Assembly (NCBI GenBank): GCA_914767715.1
Contig: OU612067.1
Span: 930,001-994,000, forward strand
Direction: 5' to 3'
DNA length: 64,000 bases
Origin: Membranipora membranacea
Taxonomy: Eukaryota > Bryozoa > Gymnolaemata > Cheilostomatida > Membraniporidae
Positions 24,601 through 47,625 of the stretch are shown here, piece by piece. The position numbers and the translations under genes are program-made. The notes below the pieces were generated by a model, which saw only the letters and a program-made list of their open reading frames with translations, was not told where the DNA came from and ran no database searches. Position 1 is the stretch's first letter; the number at the start of each line of letters is the position of its first letter.

Positions 24601-27600
24601 ATGACTTGGCATAATTTCAAACTGGTCTGAGCATGCGCTGGCATTTTGCCAAGGCACAGTGAACACAACTCCTCAATCAAACTACAGACCGATAGAGTGT
24701 AATTTATAAGGACCGTCGTAGTTGATTGATAGTTATAATTCATTACAATCACAGACCTTTTCAGCAGCGAGTGAGTTGTCTCTCCTCACTACATCGACTC
24801 TAGCTTGTGTTTTCTGTGTGATATTACGTATAGTTTGTCCAGAACGTCCTATTATAGCACCAACATACTGATGTGGAACCAACAACCTAAAATAGAAGTC
24901 ACACATGAGATCAGAGCTTATAAGGTACATCAGAGGATGAAGGATGTCTCGAGATCCAATTACATTCTTGCCGTCCAGATGCCTTTTTAGCCTTTCTATA
25001 TAACATGTCTGAGTTTTGTCCTGTTTTATATTGCACAGTGAAAATACTCCAAGTCCAACATGGTAAAGTGGTACTCAAAATTTAAGAGACATTGAATACA
25101 TGAATTTTCAGCTGCTTCTGTCGCCTGTAGCTTTCTGTGGAAGCAGCTTGTACCTGAGAGGAAAGTCGTGTTTGGCAGCGTTCGGATGGAGAAATCTCTG
25201 TTGTGAGTTTTTCCTTATCAGAAAATCGGCCTACAATCATAGATACATAGTAACACACCTAGTAGCACACATAGGCCTAGTGGCTGCTGCAGCGATGCGG
25301 TAAAGTACTATAATGACATAATTCATATCCTTCAATCCACTGTCCTATCACCAGTTAGAGCGACTAATGATGGGTTTGTAGGCGCAAATCCAAATCATTA
25401 AAAATGGGGTCAACAATGCTAGCCTGTACATTTGACTGACAAGGCCTAAATTTCGATGTCACTATAATAACGCATAACTCAAGGCTAGGGCTCCAAGTAG
25501 TGTGACATGATTTTGATTATAGCCTTTATAACTAGTTATCCCTGATCGAGACCAACACCTTTATAAGAGCCGCTAACCAGAATCAACAATAGGACTAACT
25601 CACCCTGAGTTTTTGTCCTTGAAGCTCCATTTCTTGTAGTTTTTCTCTTGCTCTAAAAAATATGACATTGCAGAGTGTTACAAGAAGGGTCATCGACATG
25701 ACTACTGACCAAGTGAATACATATATCAATGGAAAAAAGAAGTAATGGAAAGATGGTGCATGTATGACTGGGACAAATGTTCAAAGTTACTGTCTCATTC
25801 ACCCAGGAAAGAGCAATTAGGCCTAAAGTGACAGATGGAAATGGAAGAGAAGGTAATTAGTACCAAATATGTTCCTTTTTTTGAAGGTGAGTTTAACGCA
25901 TGACTGCAAAAGATGTTAACATTCATATTTATGACAAGTGAACGATATTAGCTCATGAACTTACTCTTTGGCCTCCTCGGGACTAGAGTATGTGACGTGG
26001 ACAGAGTCACCCTGCCTGCTGAAATCTTTGACAGATCCCAGGCTATCAAACTGCTCCCTCACCTCTTCCTCCGACATTTCCGTCGGCACATTTTTCACAG
26101 CAAGCTTGCAGCCTGTCTTTGATGACACAGAGTTGCTTCAAAGATGAAAGAGAAAATATTGTACACAAAACAAGGTCACCCAAAACACAGGCAAAACACT
26201 TGAGCACTTTCCACAAAATCTGGTACCCTTGCCTTACGTTACTGGCACAAAAACATCACCAGGCAATTGATGGCTGCATTTTTCCATGAGAAAAGATGAC
26301 AAAATATAAAGTATCCAAATGCAATAGACAAACATGAATAATTCATAAATAAATAATATTTCATAAAGACGCCCCTATGAGCTATTGGGCCCACATCTCA
26401 TAGCTGCTTCATCGGACTTAGTTCTCTTAGAAAGGATACTGAGCAAAGCAGCAGACAGTAATGTGATGGCTATTCTTAGTCTTTTAATCTCTGAATTCAA
26501 ATTTTAGGAATCCTGACTTAAGAGCGAAGTCGATGTTTCCTTTATTGGGACTTGGGAGGATAGGTGACTCAGGTCAAATAAAAAGCTGCCAATCCATTTC
26601 ACAGCAGGCAAACAAGAACAGACAGTTACTGTATAACATCCTGTCTCATGATAAATATTGTCTTTATAGGGCCTTCAGGGGAAACCCTCAAAGCTCCTAA
26701 AGCCTGTGTCAATTTAGCAGAATAAAGATTTGTGTTTGGGGTCCAAACATTATGGACATGCTGGCCAATATTACGATGAGTGTTAGTCTCAAAATATGAT
26801 GAAAAATGACCCCCCTGAGGACTCATCTCTTCTGATAAAAACATGATCCAAAGTTTAGACTCTGGAAATCATGATCACTACTTCTTGGTTAAGGACTACC
26901 AGCAGAGGCCTGGATCAAAATTTGCAAATAGCCTTTCGTGGTTCTCAGCATCATATCATAGTGAATAGAGCTCTACTCCAGGATGGATATTGGCTATGAC
27001 CTGTTGATTACTTAGGTATTAAGATCATTAATATCATTCAAGTTGTTTCTGTTTATACGCTACAAATTCCTGTTTATAGCCTGACTTGATATGGAAAATC
27101 CGTCTCAAAGTTCCTATACAGATTTAGGCCTTCTATTCTCTTCTTTTTGGGTATTTATAATCGGAAAGGCCTGTATAGCCAAAGTCATTATGTCATGGGG
27201 GGGGGGGCGTAACCGAGATGGGTACTGTAATAGTTGTGTCAATGTTCACACATTAGAAGGAGTGAGGACATGCAACAGGTTAAACATATGTATTCACTTC
27301 CAATAAATTTGATTGATTCAGCTGCTTATTGTTCAGTCTCCAGTGCTTGGTATGTTTGTTTATAATGCTGTGGTAACAACAATGGTGCACTAACAGATCG
27401 GGCAGAAGGCACAGCATCATGAATCTCGGTACAATTATCAAGGTCACAGCACTGCACAATGCTACTGATAATACAAAATACAAAAACATGCGAGTCTTTA
27501 ACAGTAAAGTCAACTATAACTACTTACTTTTGCTTGGCCAAAGCGGGCTCAACAGACAGTGTTTTGTCATAGAGTTTCATATCTACAACAAAAACACACA

Positions 27601-28802
27601 TGGTATATTTGAGAAGTATATGCAGGCATTCAAGTGTGATGGTAGCGCACACTATTTTTTTGGTTCAAGGCGTTACTTACTAACATAGGCCTATGCATCT
27701 TGTATGTTCTATTGAAATGAGAGGTATCTGGTATTTTCCTGCATACACATTTGTTTAGAGTAGCCAACTGAACTGCAGTAAATAGCCTCATGTGCCATTT
27801 CCATCTCAGGCTGCATATAAGTCCTCTGTGGACCCACTTACCATAAGAGATAAATTAATTACTCTTACATTTTATAAATGACAAGATAACTTTAAACTAA
27901 AAGCACATTCTATTCCAATGTCCACTGTCATAACGCTAGAACAACTCCCATCTGGTAGATACAGGGTGCCAGCCTACCGTGTAAACTGCCGTAAACACTG
28001 TTTTCGCTCATTATGTGTAAAACTGCTCAACCGAATAGCTTGATTCATTTATTATAAATCTAGTCAATGTTTTATTATAATTTTTAAAACTTTATTTTTA
28101 TTCACAGAGCACAAGAGAAACATTGATTTTATCATGAGAATTGATACAAATATATACATACATACAATACAATGCCAAAGCAGATTGAAATTATATATCC
28201 GAGTGAGCTGATGGGTTCGTTAAATGTGTATACATAACATTGTAATTTTTAAGACTCTACAACTTAATGACTATAGTATACATGATTATACAAATGACAC
28301 TAACTGATTTTGAACTAGCTAGTGTTTTCAATCCCTCCAATTTGCTTCCTTGTGTTCCATCAGAATAAATAATACATTTGAATGCTGAAATACAAGATCA
28401 TTCATTCTGCTGCAAGCAGTGAACTCAATCACTTGTGAACAACACAATCATAATTTCAATAGCTAGAAATTATTGAATAAATAATCATAATCTACCTACT
28501 ATTCTCTCTCAGTCTCTGGGAGTAGAATATGTAACCACTCTCCCTGGTGAACTACTACCGGCTGAGTAACAATTTAGTAATCTCTGTGTCATCAAAGATA
28601 AGTAAGAACTATTCCTCACAAGCTTACCTGCTAGTTTATCAATTGCACTGTCGACAGTGGTTTGATCTTGGCAATCCACGAAGGCATAACCAGCCTTCAG
28701 TTGAACATTGTCAATAGTCAGATCCCTCTCATAAAACAACTGTTTAATGTCTTCATCAGATACCTGTTTATCTAAATTCCCAAGATAAAGCCTGTGAGAC
28801 AT
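18683..28802 (-). CDS. IGF2BP/Imp-family mRNA-binding protein (2 RRM, 4 KH)
   Basis: Exons found: 28802-28628, 27582-27528, 26135-25965, 25652-25604, [missing], 24886-24757, 24143-24040, 23367-23251, 22801-22660, 22261-22187, 21351-21067, 20420-20309, 19836-19709 and 18889-18683. RRM1 opens [20 protein letters not shown] and carries [14 protein letters not shown]2 has [19 protein letters not shown]1 has [21 protein letters not shown]2 has [17 protein letters not shown]3 has [17 protein letters not shown] and KH4 has [15 protein letters not shown]. Order and spacing match IGF2BP/Imp proteins, which bind mRNAs and steer their stability, localisation and translation in the cytoplasm. Between 25604 (phase 0) and 24886 (enters phase 2) the frame does not close, so a linker exon of 3n+2 nt between RRM2 and KH1 is still missing. 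Exon 22261-22187 is a Met/Pro-rich KH2-KH3 linker. The start at 28802 is preferred over 28808 and 28823 because it begins the RRM beta strand. Confidence 0.9.
19010..19061. repeat. 52-nt imperfect hairpin in the last IGF2BP intron
   Basis: CTGAGCTATAACTGAAAC pairs with GTTTCAGTTATAGTTCAG (17 of 18) across a 16-nt loop. Function is unknown. Confidence 0.5.
19236..19709 (-). repeat. 25-bp minisatellite anchored on a splice donor (IGF2BP gene)
   Basis: About 19 imperfect tandem copies. On the minus strand the unit is GTAAGTACATATC followed by TACTCTCAAACT. The upstream end abuts exon 19836-19709. The last 15 nt of that exon (ATCTACTCTCAAACT) and the GTAAGT donor are one copy of the unit. Confidence 0.9.
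21557..21600. mobile_element. 26-bp palindromic micro-element with exact 9-bp duplication
   Basis: GACAACATA occurs at 21557-21565 and 21592-21600. Between them lies a near-palindrome (ACGGAGTAGGGAT and ATCCTTACTCTGT), the same family as the element at 17337. Confidence 0.65.
23736..23809. repeat. 18-bp tandem repeat, four copies
   Basis: Unit CTCATGGAGGGTGTAAGT, nearly perfect, inside an intron of the IGF2BP-like gene. It does not touch an exon. Confidence 0.8.
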
Positions 28803-29290
28803 TGTCATATATAATGCTATCACAACCAGGAGACTGAAGAACGTTTATTTTGCAAACAGATTAAATGAAAATTAAGTTTTTTGAGCCAAGCGCCATTGTA
28901 AACTGAAAAATACAACAAAAATCTAATAGTGTCTTTCTTCCAGTTTGTTTATAAGACGGGGCCCAATATATACCCTCGTCAGCATAATTTGAGGTTCTTT
29001 GGGTTTCTATTTGTTATCCGGTTTGGCCAAAGTTAAAATATTTTGCACTAAAATAGAAAATTATTCATATATAATATTTATTTTAAGTGATAATATGTGA
29101 TGATTAATATTTTTAATGCCAAAATTGAGCATTTTATAAAAATAAAACAAGGTGGGCAATTTCACTCTGTTGGGGATTTCCAATGTAAAGGGGAAACCCT
29201 CCCCAGTTTCTGAATAACAGAAACTGCCATTATTTTGTTGCAGAGTAAGCAGTTGATAGATACATTGCCTGTTGCTCACAAGTATGTGTC
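28803..29290. promoter_or_regulatory. 488-bp divergent intergenic region, probable bidirectional promoter
   Basis: The start codons of the IGF2BP-like gene (minus, 28802) and the macro-Deltex gene (plus, 29291) face away from each other with only 488 bp between. Both 5' UTRs and both promoters must fit here unless there are undetected upstream exons. No TATA box or factor site is assigned. Confidence 0.5.
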
Positions 29291-38549
<9,259 letters not shown>

Positions 38550-39970
38550 TAAACCAGTTCCTCGTACTTGCTGTGCTTGTCTTTTGCCATATTCTATTAG
38601 CCTGGCTAGCATTTAGCTTTATTTCATGATCAGCGCTGGATCTCTTGCACCATCGTATCGTGTAATATGAGAGTTCAGGGTAGGCGAGGTGTTTATTTTG
38701 CCGATGATAGCCTTATCATTATTTGTTTGAAGAATGTCTGTTTCTTTCAAGATTGTGTTTATGGATTATTTACTAATATATTAGTCTGCTAGTGCTAGCA
38801 AAGACCATTACCCTGTACCTGTTGATAATATCCCTCTACTGTAGACGCAGGTAAAACACCCCTGTTCTGTACACCAAGATAAAACAACCCTGTGTTGTGC
38901 TTTTTGAAATAATTATTATAAAATAACGAAATTTCAAGTATCTTTGATTTCTGTCTAGTAAAGATTCAAAAAATTTAATTCTTCTTGTCTAGAATCTGAA
39001 GACAGAAAAATTTTATTCCAATTTCTATTCTGCAGATTTTTTCTAGTTTATTTATATTGCATATCTTATCATATCAGTTAGGGAAATCTCAACTGAACAA
39101 TCAAAATATCCCAAGCAACAGAATCTTAATTCTTATAAATCCTATTTAATTCATTCTAGGATTTGCTTTCCAACCAGACCAACTGTAGGGTAGTTTCTGC
39201 CACTAAAATTTGATATTGGACGGTTAGACAGCTTCTATGTTAAAAAACCCAACCAAACGGACAATCACCTGAGCAAAACCATTCAAAAGGTTTTATATAT
39301 ATATATATATGTCAGGACTAAATAATAATATACATCCCTGTTTCATTTTATGACTCAGCATTGTATTGCAAGAAATTTAACAACTAAATATTAATATTAA
39401 TATGTATTGCTAAAAACAGTGGAATACAATACAATGTTCATCGACAAGTTGCAATTGAACTCCATTGGCATAGCACGGATGATAAGGATTAATTATTTTT
39501 GTAAAAATATGTGATCTTGATATTTAAATACCATTGTATTTACTGTGTTAGTGCTAGAATGCTGGCATGGTATCAAATTATGAAATAGCAAGGAAACATA
39601 ATAATGAGGTTGTTTCAAATATGTGCTTTATTGATTACTGAACAAAATTCCTGTCTTGTGGTAAGTCTTAGTTAACAAGGTCTATAAATCAACAGGAAAG
39701 CTGTGTATCATTTAATTAATAGATCTAATGGATTTTCCCATACTGTTATCTATCCGGGGATTCCCCTACTGGTGATTTACCTCACTGTTCCACACGCTAC
39801 TAAAGAGAAACTTTTCCTGTACTTTATGCTTCAAAGTATGACTCAGAAATCTAATAGTCTATCAAAACAAGTTCTACTAGCTGATAAGATTTAATCTGTG
39901 ACAATCTAACAGTGGTGTTGGAGTAAACTGACGGATACTTGCTCTTAGATGTACTTTTCCAGCTGCTCCA
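38550..39970. other. Intergenic DNA between the two Deltex-like genes
   Basis: AT-rich, with a TA run near 39297-39310. No ORF or element is recognised. The promoter of the short RING-DTC gene is presumably in the right-hand part. Confidence 0.4.
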
Positions 39971-41533
<1,563 letters not shown>

Positions 41534-42193
41534 GTCAATATTCTGACTTACTAGCATTAAGTTACTATGTGAGATTTTTATGTTTCTAACAACCGACATT
41601 TAATTTCTGACCCAGTTATGTTTATTATTGATTGCGCTGTTACTATCAATACACAATATGGCAATAACACACATACATCTCAACAGATTCCCCAGATGAT
41701 GGTATTGTATTATATGGATCATGATAAGATTGGTAGCATTGGTTCATTTTATCATGTACATTTTCAAAAATAAAATGACATAGAAAAAACACACTGCACA
41801 ACTTTTTGAGACTGAATGATGCAGCTTGTGAGGAAATATCACTTGCATGAATATAGTTATGGCGACACAGCAGTGGAAGAGACTGGGAGAAACAAATTTC
41901 CATGGATAGAATAATCCTATAAAAATGACCATTTATGGTCAAACATGCATAAACATGTAGTTACTCTTGATAGCTCGCGAATGAAACTTTGAGTAAAGTT
42001 AAAATTACAAGAGCTGACAATTGCACTCTGGAAGAAGATTATGTTTTGCAATAAATAAATTTCCAGGTGATCTTAGTTCTGGCAGGTATATGAATAAACA
42101 TTCTAAACATTCAACTCAGGAACAAACTTGGCGTGAACTTGACAGACACACCACCACAGAGGAGACGGTAAAGCTGGAATGTTGGTAGTTGTC
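41534..42193. other. Convergent 3' region
   Basis: Holds the 3' UTRs of the short Deltex gene (plus) and the MS4A-like gene (minus), which end 660 bp apart. An AATAAA on the plus strand near 41768 could serve the first. No coding sequence is recognised. Confidence 0.4.
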
Positions 42194-45093
42194 TCACTTA
42201 TTAGCCGTTGAATACGTTGAATAGGGAGGAGGTGGAGCGCTGGCTGTAGTTTGATCACCTGCAGCCGACCAGGCTCGGGGTGAGCTCTGCCGAGGGGTAA
42301 TCCCTTCTGACCCTTCATTATACATCACGTTGTAGTTCTGGCCTCTCTATATAAAAGAACAAAGGCACTGAAATTCCCTACATCAAAGGATAGCAAAAGA
42401 ATTGAAACTTTGAGTTTTCGCTTCAAAGTATTGATAAGAGTACACTGCCTGTCAAGACCATTCCTGCTGCTAATCAATCAGTGATCGTACATATGACAGG
42501 GAGGGTGGGATATACTGCATATGACAACAAGGTGAAGATCTCATATTTAGGATAAGTCATCTCCTTTCCATTCAAGTAGGGATAACTTCTGCTAAGTTTT
42601 GTTTACTCACAGCGCTATCAGTGAAGCAGCTATATCTGGCGTCACAGGCGAGAAGTACAGCCCATACACAGAAGATCAGCTCCATACAGCCGGCTATTAT
42701 CATGATCACATCAAACGCAAGGGCCAGAGAATTCTGAGAAGAATAATTGATTGAATCTGAAATCTCATATTTGCATTTGTTTGTAACATGAAAAATTTAT
42801 ATCCGAATAACAAAAACGTATGAAGGCTTTACCAGTTTATAAAAAACACATATATTAAGATTTTCAAAAGCTTATACTCAAAACATTAAGTTTTTTGCTT
42901 TTCCCAGGACCCATTTTGGACAGTGCAGACACTTGGCCAACATCATAGCCATCATCACAGTCGCATTAAATTATTACTCGAATAACCACAACTACAACTA
43001 TTCCCATGTGTTTTAGGCATGGGAGATCTGTAGGAGCTAGTGCACAGATAGATTTAATTTTTTGTAATTTGACTCTGGCTGGGGCGTGGTTTAATTTGTC
43101 ACAACAATGATTGGTGAAATAAAGTTTTCAAAGTAAGATGAAAAATGGTTTCCAGATGAGTAAACTAAAGGCAAACAAACGTTGAATCAACCTTCGAGAA
43201 GATTGCAGTTGTCTTGTAACACTGAGACAAATCAAATCAACTATTATATATTATATAATCTGCGGGATCTACTCACATGATGGTCACAAAGTGTGTCGCC
43301 GACATCCTTAATATTGAGGGCTGCCAGTCCAATGAGAGCAAAAACGAGGAGTGAGCAGAAAAGGTTGAGAAGCATGCTAGCTGTAATCTACAGAACAATA
43401 CATTTATACATATATATCTGACCTGTCTACCTTGTCTGGTCTGGTATCCTAACTCATTACAATCTCATGAATATTAGATATCAGTATTACAATATTCAAA
43501 CTTTATCTCTTTTATAAAGACATATTGTTTTTTCCAGCTGTGCTGTGTCATATTGGTCACTCGTACTGTTGAGTATAACAGTTACCAGCTAAGATGCTGT
43601 CACATAAGTATGGATGGACCAGTGAGAGGGAGATAACTGCTTACCCAGTACTTGTGTACCCCGTCCATACAGGCCTTCAATCCAACCACTCCAGCCACAA
43701 TAAACTGTAGAGTGAAGAGTTAATATATATAAATATGTAATTCTCAAAGAATATTACAAATATTGACTGGTGAGTGGTGAGTCTCAGCAAGGAGTACTCC
43801 TTGGTCTCAGTCTCAGCTTGGTTTGACTTCAGTTTAATGCTAACCTCAAACCACCAGCTCAACTGGTAGTGCATGCAAGGTGACAGGTGAATGAGGTAAA
43901 GGTATAAAAATTGTCTTTACCATAAACAAAAAACATTGCTGTGTGCTTTGTTTATGAACTTTCCCTTACGCCTGTAGGTTTGTCTAGACACTAAGGTTAT
44001 AAGGACTTACAATGACACCACACCATATTCCTGCTCCCTCTGATGGTATTGGCTCAAGGTCCGCAAAGAAGAAGAAGAAGTCATGCCAGAGACACTGGAA
44101 TATTTTTAGTGCCCATATAAGTACGATGATCTGAGATATGACAGCTATAGCTCCCAGGATAATCTGTCCGATAGATAGTCTGTAAGATAAGATTGGGCTG
44201 GGTTACAAGGTAAAAGGAGCGCAAAGTGTGACATACTAGAGCCTCCAGTGACCTGGCATTTACAGAAAAAAACAAAACAAAAAATTCCCTGTGTGAGTGA
44301 ATCGCCGCTGCATTGTATTCGCAAGTTTTGGTCACACAGGGCCGAAAAATTGTCCATCTCAGGAGTAGGTTCAATAACCCAATATCTCGCAATACATATA
44401 TTTGCCTTCTATTTTAACATGTATATAGCCAAATAGATAGTTTATATAACAAATTCGCAAAGGCACCAGCTGCCAAATGGAGTTGATTTAGCAAAATATA
44501 GAATATTCACTCACTATATATAATATTCGTTTCTAACACTGATGGCCAAAAATTCATGATCATTATATCAAAGTAGTCAAGAGAAAAACTTCATAGATCA
44601 AACTCGATTAGCATTTGAATTAACAACCTACTTCAATGAAAGATAATCGAATATACTGATATGTGACTTACATATACTGATATGTGACTTACATATACTG
44701 ATATGTGACTTACATATACTGATATGTGACTTACATATACTGGTATGTGACTTACATATACTGATATGTGACTTACATATACTGGTATGTGACTTACATA
44801 TACTGGTATGTGACTTACATATACTGATATGTGACTTACATATACTGATATGTGACTTACATATACCGATATGTGACTTACATATACTGATATGTGACTT
44901 ACATATACTGATATGTGACTTACATTCGGTAGTGTTTTCTGGTTTTAGTTGTGAATCTTGTTTTCCCCTCTCCAGCCTCCACTATAGATACCTGTGTGTT
45001 GGTCGTTGTTGACGGGTGCGGACTGTTTGCTGGTTGGGAAGGACTATATCCAGGATCGGAGAAGTGACTCGGCTGTTTCTCTGGGACTTCCAT
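42194..45093 (-). CDS. MS4A/CD20-like four-pass membrane protein with PPPPY tail
   Basis: Exons 45093-44924, 44179-44011, 43704-43645, 43387-43277, 42733-42611 and 42346-42194 total 786 nt (261 residues) with all phases closing. A polar Pro/Ser/Thr-rich cytoplasmic N-terminus of about 56 residues precedes TM1 (GQIILGAIAVISQIIVLIWA). TM2 is GIWCGVIFIVAGVVGL, TM3 is SMLLNLFCSLLVFALIGLAA, then a cysteine-containing loop (KDVGDTLCDHHN), and TM4 is VIMIIAGCMELIFCVWAVLL. Topology, spacing and the short TM2-TM3 link fit the CD20/MS4A family (plasma-membrane proteins that oligomerise and modulate signalling). The C-terminal tail ends APPPPYSTYSTANK, with a PPxY motif that typically binds WW domains of Nedd4-type ligases. 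An FFFFF run in the first extracellular loop is unusual. Family call by topology and motifs; exact orthology is open. Confidence 0.78.
44650..44923 (-). repeat. 21-bp minisatellite beginning at a splice donor (MS4A-like gene)
   Basis: About 13 copies. On the minus strand the unit is GTAAGTCACATATCAGTATA with a final T. The first copy starts at the exon 1 donor (44923), so every copy offers AT|GTAAGT. Confidence 0.9.
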
Positions 45094-45483
45094 TTCACCA
45101 CTTCGCTCTTGACAGATACTAAACCGAGAAAAAGCATAGAAAAGTAAACTTGTTTGAGTAATTGCCGTTTACTCATAACTGATGCAAATCTCAAATGAAA
45201 TAAAATAACATTCTACCCCATAACTCATTAGAGAACTGACTTTGAATCCGCAGTATAAGCAAATTTTCTAGCTTCCGAAAAATATTTGAGTGAAATAATC
45301 TCTTTGTTATTAGTCTGAGCCCATACTTACTCTCGTGATCATGACTGGGAATGTAGATGCTGATAAAATAGGCTATCATTACCACAAAGTAGATGTCTAA
45401 ATGTGCATAATGGGAATTTGATTTCCACATGTGCAATTACAATGAGTTTAGTTCAATGTTCTGATAGCAATTTAGTTCAGGGA

Positions 45484-46195
45484 AGATGATCCAGCCCCTG
45501 TATTCACTGATAAGCGACAAGGGCTTATAGTAACAGTAGAAGATAACTCTAGCTATGAATTCGGCATGCATTGGAATGAGTTGCCACCAGAGCAGGTGTC
45601 AATCAAATGGCTTCGAAAATCTGAGACTCAATTTTGCAGAGATCAGCTCATACCTCAAAGCCTCGCATGCGAAAAAAAATGCTTGCTCCCCCCAACCTGG
45701 CCGGAGAAGAATTTGCTACATGCAAAATTTAAGACTACTGCTGAAGTTGGACACTATGTGTAGGCAGGTCCCTCATCTGCATTAATTTGCAGCAGATGAA
45801 GATGATAATATCATATTATAATATTATGCTATGTTCCATGAATGAGTACTAGCTTAATTTTATGCAAACATGCAAATAAAGTCTAGTTCTATATTTAATA
45901 CATTCAAAATATTGCATAGTCTGGCTGGTCGACTCGTGTCCCATAATGCAGTGGCTGGAAACTTCATTAGATGATTGACTGGAGGTGGCTAGTGAGACAG
46001 CTGTGGTGTTGAAGCTTACGTGATGTTCGAATGGAGTGCCATCAATGGTGCCATGCCATAATAGGGAATATATGGATTTGGTGAAGGAGTCGTGTGAGCA
46101 GCTCCCACTAGTAGAGATAATCAATTTACACTTTACAGACATTTTCTCAAGTAGCTCAAATGGCTTTGGAGTATGCTCCTCACACTGTTCACAGG
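45484..46195. other. Unassigned open segments, possible coding fragments
   Basis: On the plus strand about 45482-45763 stays open after a TTCAG acceptor and reads VTVEDNSSYEFGMHWNEL and VSIKWLRKSE. On the minus strand about 46193-45849 is open and reads PACEQCEEHTPKPFELLEK. Both have protein-like composition, but no continuation or family was found. They may be pieces of genes or degraded elements. Confidence 0.25.
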
Positions 46196-47625
46196 CAGGT
46201 CAAAACAAACCTACTGCGTAGAGACCCATTAGGTATAAATTACTAACTTGGATTCCTCTTTTGGGAACGAATCGGAATCAGATAATAAGAATATAAGAGT
46301 GTAAGGTGCCGTACTGGACAGGCTCATATGAACCGCCTTTCCCCAAATCAAAGATAACTACATGTACTACTTTATCCACCCCAGCTCACTTTGATTAAAT
46401 TGCTTGATACTTCATCAGCAAACTGTAGCTAAAAGTTGTAAAGCCAGTAAGTGATAATGATATTGTACACTCACCAGACTCAGTATTTGATCTATGGTTC
46501 TTCTTGTCTCCTTACTTTCTGCGGGAAGTGGGACCTGCAGTATTCAATTGCTGCCGAGGCGATGTGATAATTAAACAGTTACACAAGCAATACCAGCTGG
46601 CAGCATGCCCTGGCTGACGAAATTATTCCTCAGTGCTTGTTATGGTGTAGTCACGCATAGCAAACGCAAACTCACTTACTATTTACTTATTCAGCTCATA
46701 TTGTTCATTGCCAATCAATAAATTAAATATCCAATCTTTGTTCTCATTACTGCAATGGAAATGGCTTATAAATGTTTATTCTAGGGCTGTATCCATTGGC
46801 TGACATTCTAATACAACAGTAATAAAAACAGCCACGTGAGAGCAGCAGTTTGAGGTCAGAATATAGGACATACATATAACGCCTGACCGTTCAGAAAGTC
46901 TGCCGCACGATGAAGCGGCGCAAAGCAAATACTTGAACTGAAATAAGGTTTGAGTATTTTTGAAAAAATTTAGTTGAAGGTAAAATAGCAGCGTATGAAA
47001 TAGGCTGTCTTGAAGGTGTCAAGTGTTTCAAGACAGCCTTCATATGAAACTAAAGTGTGTGTGAAATATGTGGTTATCATGTTTAAAAACTGGAATGACC
47101 ACACAAGCTATTGTTGATAGTAGGACCTGACAGCTGGATTCTCTGGTTTTGCTTCCAATGAAACCCACAATGTCATAATATTTGTAAGCACAGATTGTCT
47201 TGTTAGAACCAATAAATACCCCCAGCATGTTCAAAGACAGAAAATCCAGAAAGACTAATACAATCATTTGAAAGATGAATCAATAGTATAACAGGCAGAA
47301 TTGTTAATAGAGTGAATTATAAATATTACACTAATAAAAAAGACTCATCATTTACAATGTACTGAAGAGAAAAGGATATCTGCATCACAACCAAAATAAT
47401 CAAGACTGTCAATGTGAGAAAAGATCATTGCACAAAATATGTATGAGATAAGTCAGCATGAGTCATAAGGCTCGTAGAAACCTGTAAATAATCGGAATGT
47501 GAGAGAGTAACAAATGTATAAATAAGGATATGAGTAGTTCAGATTCTATCAGGCCTGTTCATTGTTAGGCCTGTTCATTGTTAGACTTGTGATTGTTCAG
47601 ACTTTAGTGATGGTACTGAGACTCC
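46196..47625. other. Intergenic DNA
   Basis: No gene is recognised apart from the small hairpin insertion at 46992-47049. The right end should hold the 3' UTR of the minus-strand Ig gene. Confidence 0.4.
46992..47049. mobile_element. 40-bp hairpin insertion with near-exact 9-bp flanking repeats
   Basis: The segment 47001-47040 starts TAGGCTGTCTTGAA and ends TTCAAGACAGCCTT. It lies between CGTATGAAA and CATATGAAA (8 of 9 match). Confidence 0.55.
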
